From the NCBI GenBank assembly GCA_002720855.1, contig PBIN01000009.1:1-64000 (forward strand): a stretch of DNA of 64,000 nucleotides, written 5' to 3'. Shown here piece after piece: positions 46,631-56,380 of the stretch (within the stretch, counting starts at the first letter, position 1; each line of letters opens with the position of its first letter). The translations under genes and the position numbers were made by a program. The notes beneath the pieces are model-generated. The model saw only the letters and a list, made by a program, of their open reading frames with translations. It ran no database searches and had not been told where the DNA came from. This stretch comes from Rhodospirillaceae bacterium. Lineage in GTDB: Bacteria; Pseudomonadota; Alphaproteobacteria; MPNO01; UBA2964.

Positions 46631-48313
46631 ATGGCGTCAAATAAATACATCTATGTCATGCAGGATTTATCCAAGATTTATCCTGGCGGTCGCGAAATTG
46701 TAAAAAACGTAACGCTTGCCTTTTTGCCCGGAGCCAAAATCGGCGTTCTTGGCGTCAATGGCGCCGGAAAATCGACCGTTTTGAAGATAATGGCGGGGCT
46801 TGATAAGGAATATGCCGGTGAAGCCTGGGCCGCAGAGGGCACGACGGTCGGATATCTTCCACAGGAACCTGAACTTGATGCCGAGAAAGATGTCTTCGGG
46901 AACGTATTGGAGGGTATGCAGGAGACGCACGATTTGCTGCAGCGCTTCGAAGAAATCAGCAATAAATTTTCCGAGCCGCTCGAAGACGATGAGATGAATG
47001 CGCTGATAGGGGAACAGGCGGAACTGCAGGAGAAAATCGATGCTGTTGATGGCTGGGAACTTGAACGTACAGTAGAAATTGCGATGGATGCATTGCGGTG
47101 CCCCCCCGGCGACTCGGATGTTTCCAAACTTTCTGGGGGTGAACGCCGTCGTGTGGCGCTGTGCCGTTTGTTACTCCAGAAACCTGACATGCTTCTCTTG
47201 GATGAGCCGACGAACCATCTGGATGCGGAGTCCGTAGCTTGGTTGGAGAGATTCCTGGACGATTATGAGGGAACAGTCGTTGCGGTGACCCATGATCGTT
47301 ATTTTCTGGACAATGTAGCGGGTTGGATTCTCGAATTGGATCGCGGGCGGGCATTGCCGTTCGAAGGAAACTATTCGTCCTGGCTCGAACAGAAAGCAGC
47401 GCGTTTGGCTCAAGAGGAACGTGAGGAGAACGCTCGCCAAAAAACATTGGCAAAAGAACTGGAATGGGTTCGTTCGAGCCCGCGGGCACGGCAGGCAAAA
47501 AGTAAGGCCCGTCTAGCTTCCTATGAAGAGCTTTTGGCGCAATCAGGCGGAACGTCTTCCTCCGGAGCCCAGATTGTCATCCCGGCGGGCGAGCGGCTCG
47601 GCGATCTCGTGATTGAATCGAATGATGTTTCAAAGGGGTATGGAGATCGGCTCCTGATTGACGGATTGGATTTCAAACTACCGCCGGGAGGTATTGTTGG
47701 CGTTATTGGCGCAAATGGTGCTGGAAAGACCACTTTATTTCGAATGATTACGGGTGCGGAGACTCCCGACGGCGGCGAGTTGCGTATCGGGGATAGCGTC
47801 AAGCTGGGTTATGTCGACCAGTCACGGGATTCACTGAATGCGGATAGTACGGTATGGGAAGAGATTTCCGAGGGTGAAGCGGAGGTTGATCTCGGTAAAA
47901 GGAAAGTCCAAAGCCGGGCCTATGTCGGTGCCTTTAATTTTCGAGGACCGGATCAGCAGAAAAAGGTCGGTCAACTTTCAGGCGGGGAGCGGAACAGAGT
48001 CCATTTAGCCAAAATGCTGAAGTCCGGCGCAAATGTCATTCTGCTCGACGAGCCGACAAATGATCTCGACGTCGATACTTTACGTGCTCTGGAGGAGGCG
48101 TTGCTTGAGTTCGCGGGCTGCGCCGTGGTGATCAGCCATGATCGATGGTTTCTTGATCGTATTGCAACGCACATTTTAGCCTTCGAAGGTGAGAGCCATG
48201 TGGAATGGTTTGAGGGGAATTATGAGGATTATGAAGTCGACCGCAAGCGCCGACTCGGTGATGCAGCAATCCAACCCCACCGGATCAAATATAAACCGCT
48301 AACCCGGGATTAA
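46631..48313 (+). CDS. ettA: Energy-dependent translational throttle protein
   Basis: EttA is a soluble ABC-F ATPase that binds the ribosomal E site and gates entry into elongation according to the ADP/ATP ratio. The 560 residues contain two ABC domains. Walker A motifs are GVNGAGKST (41-49) and GANGAGKTT, signatures are [12 protein letters not shown] and [12 protein letters not shown], and Walker B motifs are [11 protein letters not shown] and [11 protein letters not shown]. Between them is the EttA-type linker with an arm-like insert (about 95-130) and [19 protein letters not shown]. Length and order match E. coli EttA (555 residues). Confidence 0.95.
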   Translation: MASNKYIYVMQDLSKIYPGGREIVKNVTLAFLPGAKIGVLGVNGAGKSTVLKIMAGLDKEYAGEAWAAEGTTVGYLPQEPELDAEKDVFGNVLEGMQETHDLLQRFEEISNKFSEPLEDDEMNALIGEQAELQEKIDAVDGWELERTVEIAMDALRCPPGDSDVSKLSGGERRRVALCRLLLQKPDMLLLDEPTNHLDAESVAWLERFLDDYEGTVVAVTHDRYFLDNVAGWILELDRGRALPFEGNYSSWLEQKAARLAQEEREENARQKTLAKELEWVRSSPRARQAKSKARLASYEELLAQSGGTSSSGAQIVIPAGERLGDLVIESNDVSKGYGDRLLIDGLDFKLPPGGIVGVIGANGAGKTTLFRMITGAETPDGGELRIGDSVKLGYVDQSRDSLNADSTVWEEISEGEAEVDLGKRKVQSRAYVGAFNFRGPDQQKKVGQLSGGERNRVHLAKMLKSGANVILLDEPTNDLDVDTLRALEEALLEFAGCAVVISHDRWFLDRIATHILAFEGESHVEWFEGNYEDYEVDRKRRLGDAAIQPHRIKYKPLTRD

Positions 48314-48330
48314 AATCTCGATACGAAAAT

Positions 48331-48948
48331 TTATTTTCCGGTCTTCTTTCGTAATGCTGCGAGGAGCCCGTCAACCTTGCCGCCATTCTGACTGATTATG
48401 GCAGAAAATTCGTCACGTTGGGTTATGGCCATGCTGACGCCTTCAACTAAAACGTCGACGATCTTCAACTTTTTGCCGTTGCGCACCCGCCAGTGAACAG
48501 GGATTTCCCGACCATCTGTTAATACAACTTCCGACTGAACCAGATTGTCGCGATCATTGATGCTTCTGACCTTTCCAACAACAAAATCTTCGCCCTTGTA
48601 GTCGGCAAAACGGGCAGCATATGCCTTGACGATAAAATCTTCAAAAAGACCGGTGTACTCTTTTTGCTGCTCTTCGCTCGCACGACGCCAAAACCGTCCT
48701 AACGTGAATCTCGCAATTAGCTTTATCTCAAAAGTATCGTTCAGGATTTTACGAAACCGGTCCTCCCGTTCCTGCTGTGAAATTTCCTTATTGGTCAGGG
48801 ATTTGATCGCATTGTCGCCGACCGTTCGAATAAAATCGTCCGGGGCGTCAGCTGCACGAGCTGGTTGCATAATTGCGACGCTCATAGCAACGAGGGCCAC
48901 AAGAATAAAAACGGGATTTGGGATCAGAATTGGTCGCATCGGAGTCAT
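48331..48948 (-). CDS. mlaC: MlaC/Ttg2D-family periplasmic phospholipid-binding protein
   Basis: This 205-residue protein has a signal peptide (MRPILIPNPVFILVALVAMSVAIMQPARA) and the MlaC fold: ERFRKILNDTFEIKLIARFTLGRFWRRASEEQQKEYTGLFEDFIVKAYAARF, broken here by the usual conserved FxxxxxFxxFLxxxY pattern, then VHWRVRNGKKLKIVDVLVEGVSMAITQRDEFSAII. MlaC carries phospholipids between the outer-membrane Mla complex and MlaFEDB. The other mla genes are not adjacent. The frame opens at a TTG (48957); ATG 48948 or 48939 is a more likely start. It is convergent with ettA. Confidence 0.85.
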   Translation of the reverse strand: MTPMRPILIPNPVFILVALVAMSVAIMQPARAADAPDDFIRTVGDNAIKSLTNKEISQQEREDRFRKILNDTFEIKLIARFTLGRFWRRASEEQQKEYTGLFEDFIVKAYAARFADYKGEDFVVGKVRSINDRDNLVQSEVVLTDGREIPVHWRVRNGKKLKIVDVLVEGVSMAITQRDEFSAIISQNGGKVDGLLAALRKKTGK

Positions 48949-49144
48949 CTCACGCAAATGTTAAAATATAGGATATCGCGCATGATCTTTAGAAATTGTA
49001 TCGCGGTACCCATGCTATATGTCAACGGTTCGAACAATTTTACACACTGACCCCGGTAAAGATTTCGTCAACGTCGCTCCCCCAACATTGTCTGCAATCT
49101 CGCTAAATTACCAATTACCTTAAATCATTGAACAGAAAAAAATA

Positions 49145-49172
49145 TTGACATATAAGAATATCTTTATATTTT
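49145..49172 (+). promoter_or_regulatory. Promoter and overlapping SahR-type operator of the met operon
   Basis: TTGACA at 49145-49150 and TATTTT at 49167-49172 are spaced 16 bp. A 20-bp near-palindrome (ATATAAGAATATCTTTATAT, 49150-49169) lies almost exactly between them, with 16 of 20 positions symmetric. An AT-rich dyad overlapping the promoter is what an ArsR-family repressor would use, and the first gene downstream encodes one. The sequence resembles the AT-rich sites described for SahR, the S-adenosylhomocysteine-responsive regulator of methionine genes. Confidence 0.65.
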
Positions 49173-49237
49173 AATATTCCACTAGTCAATACAATTTAGT
49201 AGATGGTATTTTTGATCTTCACAGCTTGGGTTTTGCC

Positions 49238-50224
49238 ATGGAAAAGGTTTTAGGCTGTTTGCGCGCGGCGGCTGAGCCGACTCGGCTGCGCCTGCTCTCG
49301 TTGTGTGCTGCCAGCGACATGAACGTGAGTGATTTGACAAGTATTCTGGGGCAAAGCCAGCCTCGGGTTTCGCGGCATCTAAAATTACTGTGTGATGCAG
49401 GTCTGCTCGACAGATATCGAGAAGGAAGTTGGATTTTCTATCGCTTGGCGGATGATACTGGTGAGGAGGGTCGAATAGCCCGTCAGTTAATCGGTCTTTT
49501 GCCTGATGACGATCAACAAATCTCTCATGATAGGGAACGATTGGAGGAAATCAGAAGCCGCCGCGCGAACGCTGCGGAGGCATATTTTCGCGCCAATGCT
49601 GAAGAATGGGACAGTCTGCGTTCGCTACATGTAGAAGAGAGCGATGTAGAATTCGCGCTCTCTAAATGTTTCCCCGACCACTTTGAGGATTTTCTTGATA
49701 TCGGCACCGGTACAGGACGAATGCTGCAACTATTTGCGGATCGTGTTGATCGCGGTATCGGCATCGATATGTCGCGCGACATGTTATCGGTGGCGCGCGC
49801 CAACCTAGAGAGAATGGAAATCCGCCATTGCCACGTTCGGTTGGGTGATATGTATCGATTGTCGATGGAAGACGATTCATTTGATGGTGTCATTGTCCAT
49901 CAGGTTCTTCATTATTCTGAAGATCCTGCCAGGGTAATTTCCGAAGCTGCAAGAGTATTACGACCGGATGGTACATTGGTCGTCGCGGATTTTTCACCGC
50001 ACAAGTTAGAGGCATTGAGAGATGAACACGCCCACCTGCGATTGGGGTTCGAGGATTCTGAAATATTCGACTTGTTTGACAAGGTTGGTCTTGTCGCAGG
50101 CTCCGCGCGTAAACTCGAAGGCAGCCCGCTCACCGTTACAATCTGGTCGGCCAAACAACCAGGAATATTCAATCAAGAATTTGTTGCTCCATTAGAAAGC
50201 GCGCGGTTTGATCATGTCAAATAA
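49238..50224 (+). CDS. ArsR-family regulator fused to a SAM-methyltransferase domain (SahR-like)
   Basis: The 328-residue protein has an N-terminal winged helix (about 1-80, AAEPTRLRLLSLC, then VSDLTSILGQSQPRVSRHLKLLCDAGLLDRYREGSW) and a C-terminal class I methyltransferase fold with the SAM motif FLDIGTGTGRMLQLFAD (about 150-166). Its position directly before metF and metH suggests it represses them and senses SAM or S-adenosylhomocysteine through the methyltransferase-like domain. That fits the SahR group, but ligand and target are inferred. ATG 49238 is chosen; TTG 49226 is an alternative. The stop overlaps metF by 11 bp. Confidence 0.88.
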   Translation: MEKVLGCLRAAAEPTRLRLLSLCAASDMNVSDLTSILGQSQPRVSRHLKLLCDAGLLDRYREGSWIFYRLADDTGEEGRIARQLIGLLPDDDQQISHDRERLEEIRSRRANAAEAYFRANAEEWDSLRSLHVEESDVEFALSKCFPDHFEDFLDIGTGTGRMLQLFADRVDRGIGIDMSRDMLSVARANLERMEIRHCHVRLGDMYRLSMEDDSFDGVIVHQVLHYSEDPARVISEAARVLRPDGTLVVADFSPHKLEALRDEHAHLRLGFEDSEIFDLFDKVGLVAGSARKLEGSPLTVTIWSAKQPGIFNQEFVAPLESARFDHVK

Positions 50225-51149
50225 TGAAAAGAAATTCTCTCAAGAGCTGCCATTTCCAGCTGGCGCACCACGCGATTTAAAGATTTCATTTGAGTTCTTT
50301 CCGCCCAAAACGGAGAAAATGGCGGAAACATTGTGGTCGTCAATTCAAAGGCTCGAACCTCTGCAACCTCGCTTCGTTTCCGTTACCTATGGCGCCGGTG
50401 GTTCCACACGCGAACGAACACATGCAACGGTCGTCCGTATTCTAAAAGAAACCAGCCTTACCCCAGCGGCGCACCTGACATGCGTAAATGCGACGAAGGA
50501 AGAGGTCGACGCGGTCGCGCAGGATTACTGGCAGGCCGGTGTACGCAACATAGTTGCTCTCCGGGGTGATCCGCCGGACGGAGAGACAGCTTACCAGCCT
50601 CATCCGGGTGGTTACGATTACGCTGTTGATCTGGTTGAAGGTCTCAAGCGGATTGCGGATTTTGATATCAGCGTTGCTGCGTATCCGGAGGGACATCCTC
50701 AAGCCTCAACCATCGACTCTGATATCGAAAACCTAAAGCGCAAGATCGATGCGGGGGCGGATCGTGCGATTACGCAATACTTCTTTGGTGCGGAGCCCTT
50801 TTTAAGGTTTATGGACCGCGTTCGAAACGCCGGAATAGAAGCACCAATTGTGCCAGGAATATTGCCGGTACAAAATTTTTCGCAAGTCGTAAAATTCAGT
50901 GATATGTCGGGAACTTCCGTGCCCGCCTGGATGGCTGAGTTATTTGAAGGGCTCGACGATGATCCAGAAACACGGAAGTTGGTTGCGGCGACCGCAGCGG
51001 CAGAACAATGTCGCCAACTGCATGTGCACGGAATTACCGAGTTTCATTTCTACACACTTAATCGCGCTGACCTAACTTACGCGATCGCCCATATTCTCGG
51101 CTTGCGACCCGAAAATATTACCGGTGATGGCGAGGATTCTGTCGAATGA
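50214..51149 (+). CDS. metF: 5,10-methylenetetrahydrofolate reductase
   Basis: MetF is the FAD enzyme that reduces 5,10-methylene-THF to 5-methyl-THF, the methyl donor for MetH. The 311 residues include [17 protein letters not shown] at the start, [44 protein letters not shown] and [20 protein letters not shown] in order, matching the TIM barrel of E. coli MetF. ATG 50214 lies inside the end of the regulator gene, and the stop overlaps the metH start as ATGA, so the three genes are translationally coupled. Confidence 0.96.
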   Translation: MSNNEKKFSQELPFPAGAPRDLKISFEFFPPKTEKMAETLWSSIQRLEPLQPRFVSVTYGAGGSTRERTHATVVRILKETSLTPAAHLTCVNATKEEVDAVAQDYWQAGVRNIVALRGDPPDGETAYQPHPGGYDYAVDLVEGLKRIADFDISVAAYPEGHPQASTIDSDIENLKRKIDAGADRAITQYFFGAEPFLRFMDRVRNAGIEAPIVPGILPVQNFSQVVKFSDMSGTSVPAWMAELFEGLDDDPETRKLVAATAAAEQCRQLHVHGITEFHFYTLNRADLTYAIAHILGLRPENITGDGEDSVE

Positions 51150-54100
51150 ACTCCCCACCAATCGCTTTATTGAAGGAGAACGAAGACCAACGTGATGCCG
51201 TTCCCGGTGCGTTGGACGGTCAGGTGCGTGCCGATCGTATCCAGCGTCTGAAGCAACAGCTTGAGAACCGGATCGTTATTATCGATGGCGCGATGGGGAC
51301 GATGATTCAGGACCAAGAGCTGGATGAGGCGGGATTTCGCGGCACGCAGTTTGCCGACCATCCTTGCCCTGTGAAAGGCAATAACGATCTTCTAATTCTG
51401 ACGCAGCCTGACCTTATTCGGGATTTGCACACCGCCTACCTTCACGCCGGTGTGGATATATTGGAAACCAACACGTTTTCTTCCACACGCATTGCTCAGG
51501 CAGACTACATGATGGAGGAAGCGGTTTACGATCTGAACCGTGATGGCGCCCGACTGGCGCGCGAGGCAGCAGATGCAGTGACGGCAGTAGATGAAACCCG
51601 TCCACGATTTGTCGCGGGTGTTCTTGGACCAACCAACAGAACAGCGTCTATCTCTCCGGATGTTAATGATCCAGGGTTTCGGAATGTAACTTTCGATGAG
51701 TTGGTTGAAACGTATTCCGAAGCAACACTGGGATTAATTTCCGGTGGCGCTGACATGATTCTGGTTGAAACGGTTTTCGATACTCTGAATTGTAAAGCGG
51801 CTCTGTTTGCCATCGATAGCGTTCTCGACGAGTTTGACTTTGAAGTACCGGTGATGATTTCAGGCACCATCACCGATCAGAGTGGGCGAACACTTACTGG
51901 ACAAACTACGGAAGCCTTCTGGAACTCTATACGTCATGCCATGCCGATTTCGATTGGCCTGAATTGTGCTTTAGGGCCTAAGGATCTCCGGCCCTATATC
52001 GAAGAGTTGTCGCGTATCGCCGATACGAATGTTTCCTGCCACCCAAATGCCGGATTGCCAAATGCGTTTGGTGGTTACGATGAAACGCCGGAAATGATGG
52101 CGGAGACGCTTGGCGAGTTTGCCCAGGCAGGTTTTTTAAATTTAGTTGGCGGTTGTTGCGGAACGACACCAGATCATATCAAGGCAATTGCAGGAGCAGT
52201 CGCTAAGGCCGAGCCACGGCCGATTCCAGATCTGGACCGGCAGCTTCGCCTATCTGGCCTAGAACCGCAAAACATTGCGCCAGACTCATTGTTTGTGAAT
52301 GTGGGCGAGCGAACGAATGTTACGGGTTCGGCGCGTTTCGCCAAACTTATCAAGGAAAACGATTATCAGACGGCAACGGAGGTGGCTCTTCAACAGGTTG
52401 AAAACGGTGCTCAGATTGTTGACGTCAATATGGACGAAGGGTTGCTCGACTCTGAAGCAGTTATGATCACTTTCCTTAATTTGATAGCAGCGGAACCCGA
52501 CATCAGCCGGGTGCCTGTCATGATTGATTCCTCAAAATGGTCAGTAATTGAGGCTGGGCTAAAATGCGTCCAGGGCAAACCGATCGTTAACTCCATAAGT
52601 CTGAAAGAAGGCGAAGAATCTTTTGTAGAACAGGCCCGACTTGTGCGCCGCTATGGTGCAGCGGTGATCGTTATGGCCTTCGATGAAACAGGGCAAGCGG
52701 ATACTCAGGAGCGGAAACTGGAAATTTGTGCCCGGGCATATGACATTTTGGTCAATCAACTCGGCTTTCCACCCGAAGATATAATCTTTGACCCGAACAT
52801 ATTTGCTGTCGCGACTGGTATCGAGGAACACAATAATTACGCTGTCGATTTCATTGAAGCGGTACGAAAAATTCGGGAGAGACTACCACATGTTCAGGTG
52901 TCCGGTGGGCTCAGTAATATCTCGTTTTCGTTCCGGGGAAATGAGCCGGTACGCCGCGCGATGCATTCCGTGTTTCTGTATCACGCCATTGAGGCGGGCA
53001 TGACGATGGGCATCGTCAATGCTGGCCAACTGACCGTCTATGCAGATATCCCCGATGATCTCCGGGAACGTGTTGAGGATGTCATCCTTAATCGACGTGA
53101 GGATTCTACCGAGCGCCTTCTCGAGGTGGCGGATCAGTTCAAAGGCGGCGGGGAAAAGAAAGAAGAAGATTTATCCTGGCGCGAGGCACCCGTTGCGGAG
53201 CGGCTTAGCCACTCTCTCGTGAACGGCATCAACGCATATATCATTGATGACACTGAAGAGGCCCGGCAACAGTTCGATCGACCCATTCAGGTCATCGAAG
53301 GGCCGCTAATGGATGGAATGAATGTCGTTGGCGATCTTTTTGGTGCGGGAAAAATGTTTTTGCCGCAGGTCGTTAAAAGTGCCCGTGTGATGAAACAGGC
53401 CGTTGGACATCTCATTCCTTTTATTGAGGAGGAAAAGGAGAAGTCCGGGCAAGCCCAGGAAACAAAGGGCAAGATCATTATGGCGACGGTGAAAGGCGAT
53501 GTTCATGACATCGGCAAAAACATCGTTGGTGTTGTAATGCAGTGCAATAATTATGAAGTTGTCGACTTGGGCGTCATGGTTCCAGCGCAAAAAATTCTAG
53601 ACACCGCAATCGAGGAAAATGCCGACGTAATTGGTCTGTCAGGATTAATCACACCGTCTTTGGATGAAATGGTCCACGTTGCATCTGAAATGGAACGTCA
53701 GAGCCTTGAAATTCCACTTCTCATTGGTGGCGCGACGACATCTAAAGTTCACACCGCCGTTAAGATCGAACCGGCTTATCATTCGCCGGTCGTGCATGTA
53801 CTCGATGCTTCGCGCAGTGTTGGTGTGATTTCCGCACTGACCTCGGATGAAGGTCGTGAGCCCTTTGTCGAAGAGGTTCGCGCAGATTATGAAAAAGTTC
53901 GGGCGCGTTATGAAGGAGCGGATGACGGTATCCGCGGAGTCTCACTTGAAGAAGCACGCTCCAACAGATTTGCAATAGACTGGTCGAATGTATTACCGCC
54001 GCGGCCACGCGTTCTGGGAACGCGGGATTTTGATGAATTTCCACTCGAAGAGCTTGTGCCGAGGATCGACTGGTCTCCATTTTTTCATGCCTGGGAGTTG

Positions 54101-54910
54101 CGCGGCGCCTATCCACGTATTCTCGAGGATGACGTTGTCGGGGAAGCCGCTCGCAGCTTGTTTGCCGATGGTCGCCAAATGCTTGATAAAGTCGTATCGG
54201 AGGGATTATTGACTGCTCGAGGCATGATTGGTTTTTGGCCAGCCAATGCCGATGGCGATGACATTGTGCTTTACGATGATGTAAAGCGGGCCAAAGTTCT
54301 CGCCACCGTTCATACGCTTCGTCAACAGGGCAAAAAATCCAAAGGGCGTCCGCATTACGCACTTGCAGACTTTGTCGCACCGAAAGAAACCGGCGTGGCA
54401 GACTGGTTCGGAGGTTTCTCTGTTGGAATTTTTGGGGCAGATGCAATTGCCGACGCTTATGAAGCCGAAAACGACGATTATAGTGCGATCATGATCAAGG
54501 CGCTCGCTGATCGCCTAGCGGAGGCGTTTGCCGAACGATTGCATGAGCGTGTCCGCAAAGAATATTGGGGCTATGCGAAAGATGAGTCGATTGAAAACGA
54601 AGACCTGATCCAGGAACGCTATCAAGGTATTCGGCCCGCCCCAGGTTACCCTGCCTGTCCCGACCACACTGAGAAAGGAACCTTGTTTTCGCTTTTGGAT
54701 GTAAATCGTTTAGGGATAACACTGACACAATCATTTGCCATGCATCCCGCCGCCGCGGTTTCGGGGTGGTATTTTTGGAATCCCGATTCCCACTATTTTG
54801 GTGTTGGTAAAATCAACCAGGATCAGGTTGAAGATTACGCTCAGCGCAAAAACATGGACGTTGCCGACGCGGAGCGCTGGCTTGCACCAAACCTTGGTTA
54901 TAGTCGTTGA
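51146..54910 (+). CDS. metH: Cobalamin-dependent methionine synthase
   Basis: MetH transfers the methyl group of 5-methyl-THF to homocysteine through cobalamin. The 1254-residue protein is full length. The homocysteine domain has zinc cysteines near residues 272 (GLNCALGP) and 336-337 ([10 protein letters not shown]). The pterin-binding domain has [14 protein letters not shown]. The B12 cap and Rossmann domains include [10 protein letters not shown] with the cobalt-ligand His near residue 787. The C-terminal SAM-dependent reactivation domain includes [15 protein letters not shown]. It shares a 4-bp overlap with metF. The stop is 3 bp from the stop of the convergent secreted-protein gene. Confidence 0.97.
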   Translation: MNSPPIALLKENEDQRDAVPGALDGQVRADRIQRLKQQLENRIVIIDGAMGTMIQDQELDEAGFRGTQFADHPCPVKGNNDLLILTQPDLIRDLHTAYLHAGVDILETNTFSSTRIAQADYMMEEAVYDLNRDGARLAREAADAVTAVDETRPRFVAGVLGPTNRTASISPDVNDPGFRNVTFDELVETYSEATLGLISGGADMILVETVFDTLNCKAALFAIDSVLDEFDFEVPVMISGTITDQSGRTLTGQTTEAFWNSIRHAMPISIGLNCALGPKDLRPYIEELSRIADTNVSCHPNAGLPNAFGGYDETPEMMAETLGEFAQAGFLNLVGGCCGTTPDHIKAIAGAVAKAEPRPIPDLDRQLRLSGLEPQNIAPDSLFVNVGERTNVTGSARFAKLIKENDYQTATEVALQQVENGAQIVDVNMDEGLLDSEAVMITFLNLIAAEPDISRVPVMIDSSKWSVIEAGLKCVQGKPIVNSISLKEGEESFVEQARLVRRYGAAVIVMAFDETGQADTQERKLEICARAYDILVNQLGFPPEDIIFDPNIFAVATGIEEHNNYAVDFIEAVRKIRERLPHVQVSGGLSNISFSFRGNEPVRRAMHSVFLYHAIEAGMTMGIVNAGQLTVYADIPDDLRERVEDVILNRREDSTERLLEVADQFKGGGEKKEEDLSWREAPVAERLSHSLVNGINAYIIDDTEEARQQFDRPIQVIEGPLMDGMNVVGDLFGAGKMFLPQVVKSARVMKQAVGHLIPFIEEEKEKSGQAQETKGKIIMATVKGDVHDIGKNIVGVVMQCNNYEVVDLGVMVPAQKILDTAIEENADVIGLSGLITPSLDEMVHVASEMERQSLEIPLLIGGATTSKVHTAVKIEPAYHSPVVHVLDASRSVGVISALTSDEGREPFVEEVRADYEKVRARYEGADDGIRGVSLEEARSNRFAIDWSNVLPPRPRVLGTRDFDEFPLEELVPRIDWSPFFHAWELRGAYPRILEDDVVGEAARSLFADGRQMLDKVVSEGLLTARGMIGFWPANADGDDIVLYDDVKRAKVLATVHTLRQQGKKSKGRPHYALADFVAPKETGVADWFGGFSVGIFGADAIADAYEAENDDYSAIMIKALADRLAEAFAERLHERVRKEYWGYAKDESIENEDLIQERYQGIRPAPGYPACPDHTEKGTLFSLLDVNRLGITLTQSFAMHPAAAVSGWYFWNPDSHYFGVGKINQDQVEDYAQRKNMDVADAERWLAPNLGYSR

Positions 54911-54913
54911 AGA

Positions 54914-55447
54914 CTATTGCGCCGCCGGCGCTGCCGGTGCTTCTTCGGGACCGGAATTCGTCGGGGGAGCCACTTGGTCGGGTACTTTGAAAATAGGGAC
55001 ACCGTAATTATTTGGTGGCAATGTCCTGTCCACGGGACGCGAAAGAAAGTCGCGGCTTTCACATTCAAGCCCGCCAAGTTTGCCAATGCTTTCCCGAACC
55101 GTAATTTTTCCGCCGCCGACACCGGCAACACGTTTCTGTAAGCCTGTTGCGCAATAAAATTCTTTTGGTTTCTTGGCTCTGCTGCGGATGTCAAATATGA
55201 GCCGACCGGTACGAGTAGCGGTTGGATTGCAATTTCTGTCAAACCATTCGCAACACGGTTCGTCGCCAGCTTTGATCATACGATGAAAATGACCGAGCGG
55301 ATTATAGGTCTTGAGTCTGACGTGGATGGTTTGCTTCCATTCATTGACGATGCAAAACGCGGAAGCCGGTGAGGTCGCGCCAAAAGCACCGACTATTAGG
55401 ATTGAGATAGTCATATTCCGGATTGCGCCAAACATCCCGTTGCTCAC
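54914..55447 (-). CDS. Small secreted cysteine-rich protein, unknown
   Basis: This 177-residue protein begins with a signal-peptide-like segment (MTISILIVGAFGATSPASA in its first 31 residues) and has seven cysteines in the mature part, including EPCCEWFDRNCNP, likely forming disulfides. It has a Pro/Ala-rich tail (PPTNSGPEEAPAAPAAQ). No known domain was recognised. GTG 55447 overlaps the SDR stop as GTGA, so it is the last gene of the riboswitch-controlled LuxE-LuxC-SDR operon. A later ATG at 55435 is possible. Whether it takes part in the same process is unknown. Confidence 0.7.
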   Translation of the reverse strand: MSNGMFGAIRNMTISILIVGAFGATSPASAFCIVNEWKQTIHVRLKTYNPLGHFHRMIKAGDEPCCEWFDRNCNPTATRTGRLIFDIRSRAKKPKEFYCATGLQKRVAGVGGGKITVRESIGKLGGLECESRDFLSRPVDRTLPPNNYGVPIFKVPDQVAPPTNSGPEEAPAAPAAQ

Positions 55448-56211
55448 TTCATTACCAAACCGCCGTCAACATACAGCGTTTGACCCGTCATAAAACGACT
55501 CCAATCTGACGCCAAAAATAATACCGGTCCGGTTACATCTTCGGGAGAGGCAATCCGCCGCATTGGTGTCTGAGCGATGATTGTTTCCTTTAGCCGTTCC
55601 TTGGTCTTGCGGCTGGCGTCAGTGGGGTATACAAGCCCCGGCGCCACGCAATTAACGCGTATTCCGAGAGGACCTAATTCCATTGCGAGATTCCGGCTAA
55701 ATCCGATTAGCGCCGATTTCGCCGTTGTATAGTCGTGATAGGGTATCGTTGGTCTGGCAACGAGATCGCTTGCCATATTGATGATGCTGCCTTGCGTTCG
55801 TTTTCTGAGAGCGGGGAGAACGGTCTGACACATGGTATAGGTGGAAAATAATGCACCATCGAGTTGGCCCTGATAATCGTTCCAATCCAGATCCCAAAAT
55901 TGTTTTCGATTGTCAGGGTCGAACGTAAAGGGCTTGAAAGCGTTATTGACGACGACGTCGATTTTGGCGAAATCGGTTAATGTTTGATCGACGAGTGACT
56001 GGATTTGTTCTGCAGAGGTGACATCGGCCTGGATTGAGGTCGCGCGGCCTCCCGCTTCCTCACAGGCCGCAACGACATCGGCGGCGGCATCAGCATTTTG
56101 GATATAGTTAATGACAACGGTCGCTCCTTCACCGGCAAATGATTTTGCAATTGCAGCACCAATTCCGCGACTGGAGCCGGTAATCAGGACGATTTTTCCG
56201 TCAAAATCCAT
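55444..56211 (-). CDS. SDR-family oxidoreductase, FabG-like, in the LuxE/LuxC operon
   Basis: This is a 255-residue classical SDR. The cofactor motif is TGSSRGIG (about residues 11-18), followed by VVVNNAF where the usual NNAG is changed, INMASD, and the catalytic pair in YTTAK. The ending FLASDWSRFMTGQTLYVDGGLVMK is the FabG-type tail. It resembles 3-oxoacyl-ACP reductases, but in this operon it could reduce the aldehyde made by the LuxC-like enzyme to an alcohol (inferred). It follows the small ORF at 56222 by 10 bp and overlaps the next gene by 4 bp. Confidence 0.9.
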   Translation of the reverse strand: MDFDGKIVLITGSSRGIGAAIAKSFAGEGATVVINYIQNADAAADVVAACEEAGGRATSIQADVTSAEQIQSLVDQTLTDFAKIDVVVNNAFKPFTFDPDNRKQFWDLDWNDYQGQLDGALFSTYTMCQTVLPALRKRTQGSIINMASDLVARPTIPYHDYTTAKSALIGFSRNLAMELGPLGIRVNCVAPGLVYPTDASRKTKERLKETIIAQTPMRRIASPEDVTGPVLFLASDWSRFMTGQTLYVDGGLVMK

Positions 56212-56221
56212 CGTCTTTCTC

Positions 56222-56380
56222 TCACGCTTTTCCTTCTAAGGCGCTATGACGTTCAATAGTGGATATTGCCAGCGCGCCGGGCAGAACTGAATGCGTATCC
56301 ATGGTAACGACATCAGTGGCAAAAATAAGGCGTCCAATTGCGGGTTTCTCAGCGTTCGATTTGTCTCTGTCAGTCAACAT
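56222..56380 (-). CDS. Possible 52-residue ORF between luxC-like and SDR genes
   Basis: ATG 56380 overlaps the end of the luxC-like gene by 11 bp, and the frame ends 10 bp before the SDR start, filling almost all of the gap. The product begins MLTDRDKSNAEKPAIGRL and ends SALEGKA, is soluble-looking, and matches no family I know. No strong ribosome-binding site is seen, but coupling to luxC translation is possible. The tight packing is the main argument that it is real; it could also be chance. Confidence 0.4.
   Translation of the reverse strand: MLTDRDKSNAEKPAIGRLIFATDVVTMDTHSVLPGALAISTIERHSALEGKA

Noticed and set aside
49050-49237. SAM riboswitch upstream of the met operon
   Set aside because: The leader shows an AT-rich dyad typical of protein binding but no conserved SAM-aptamer elements.
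53760-54446. 228-codon reverse frame inside metH
   Set aside because: Shadow of metH.
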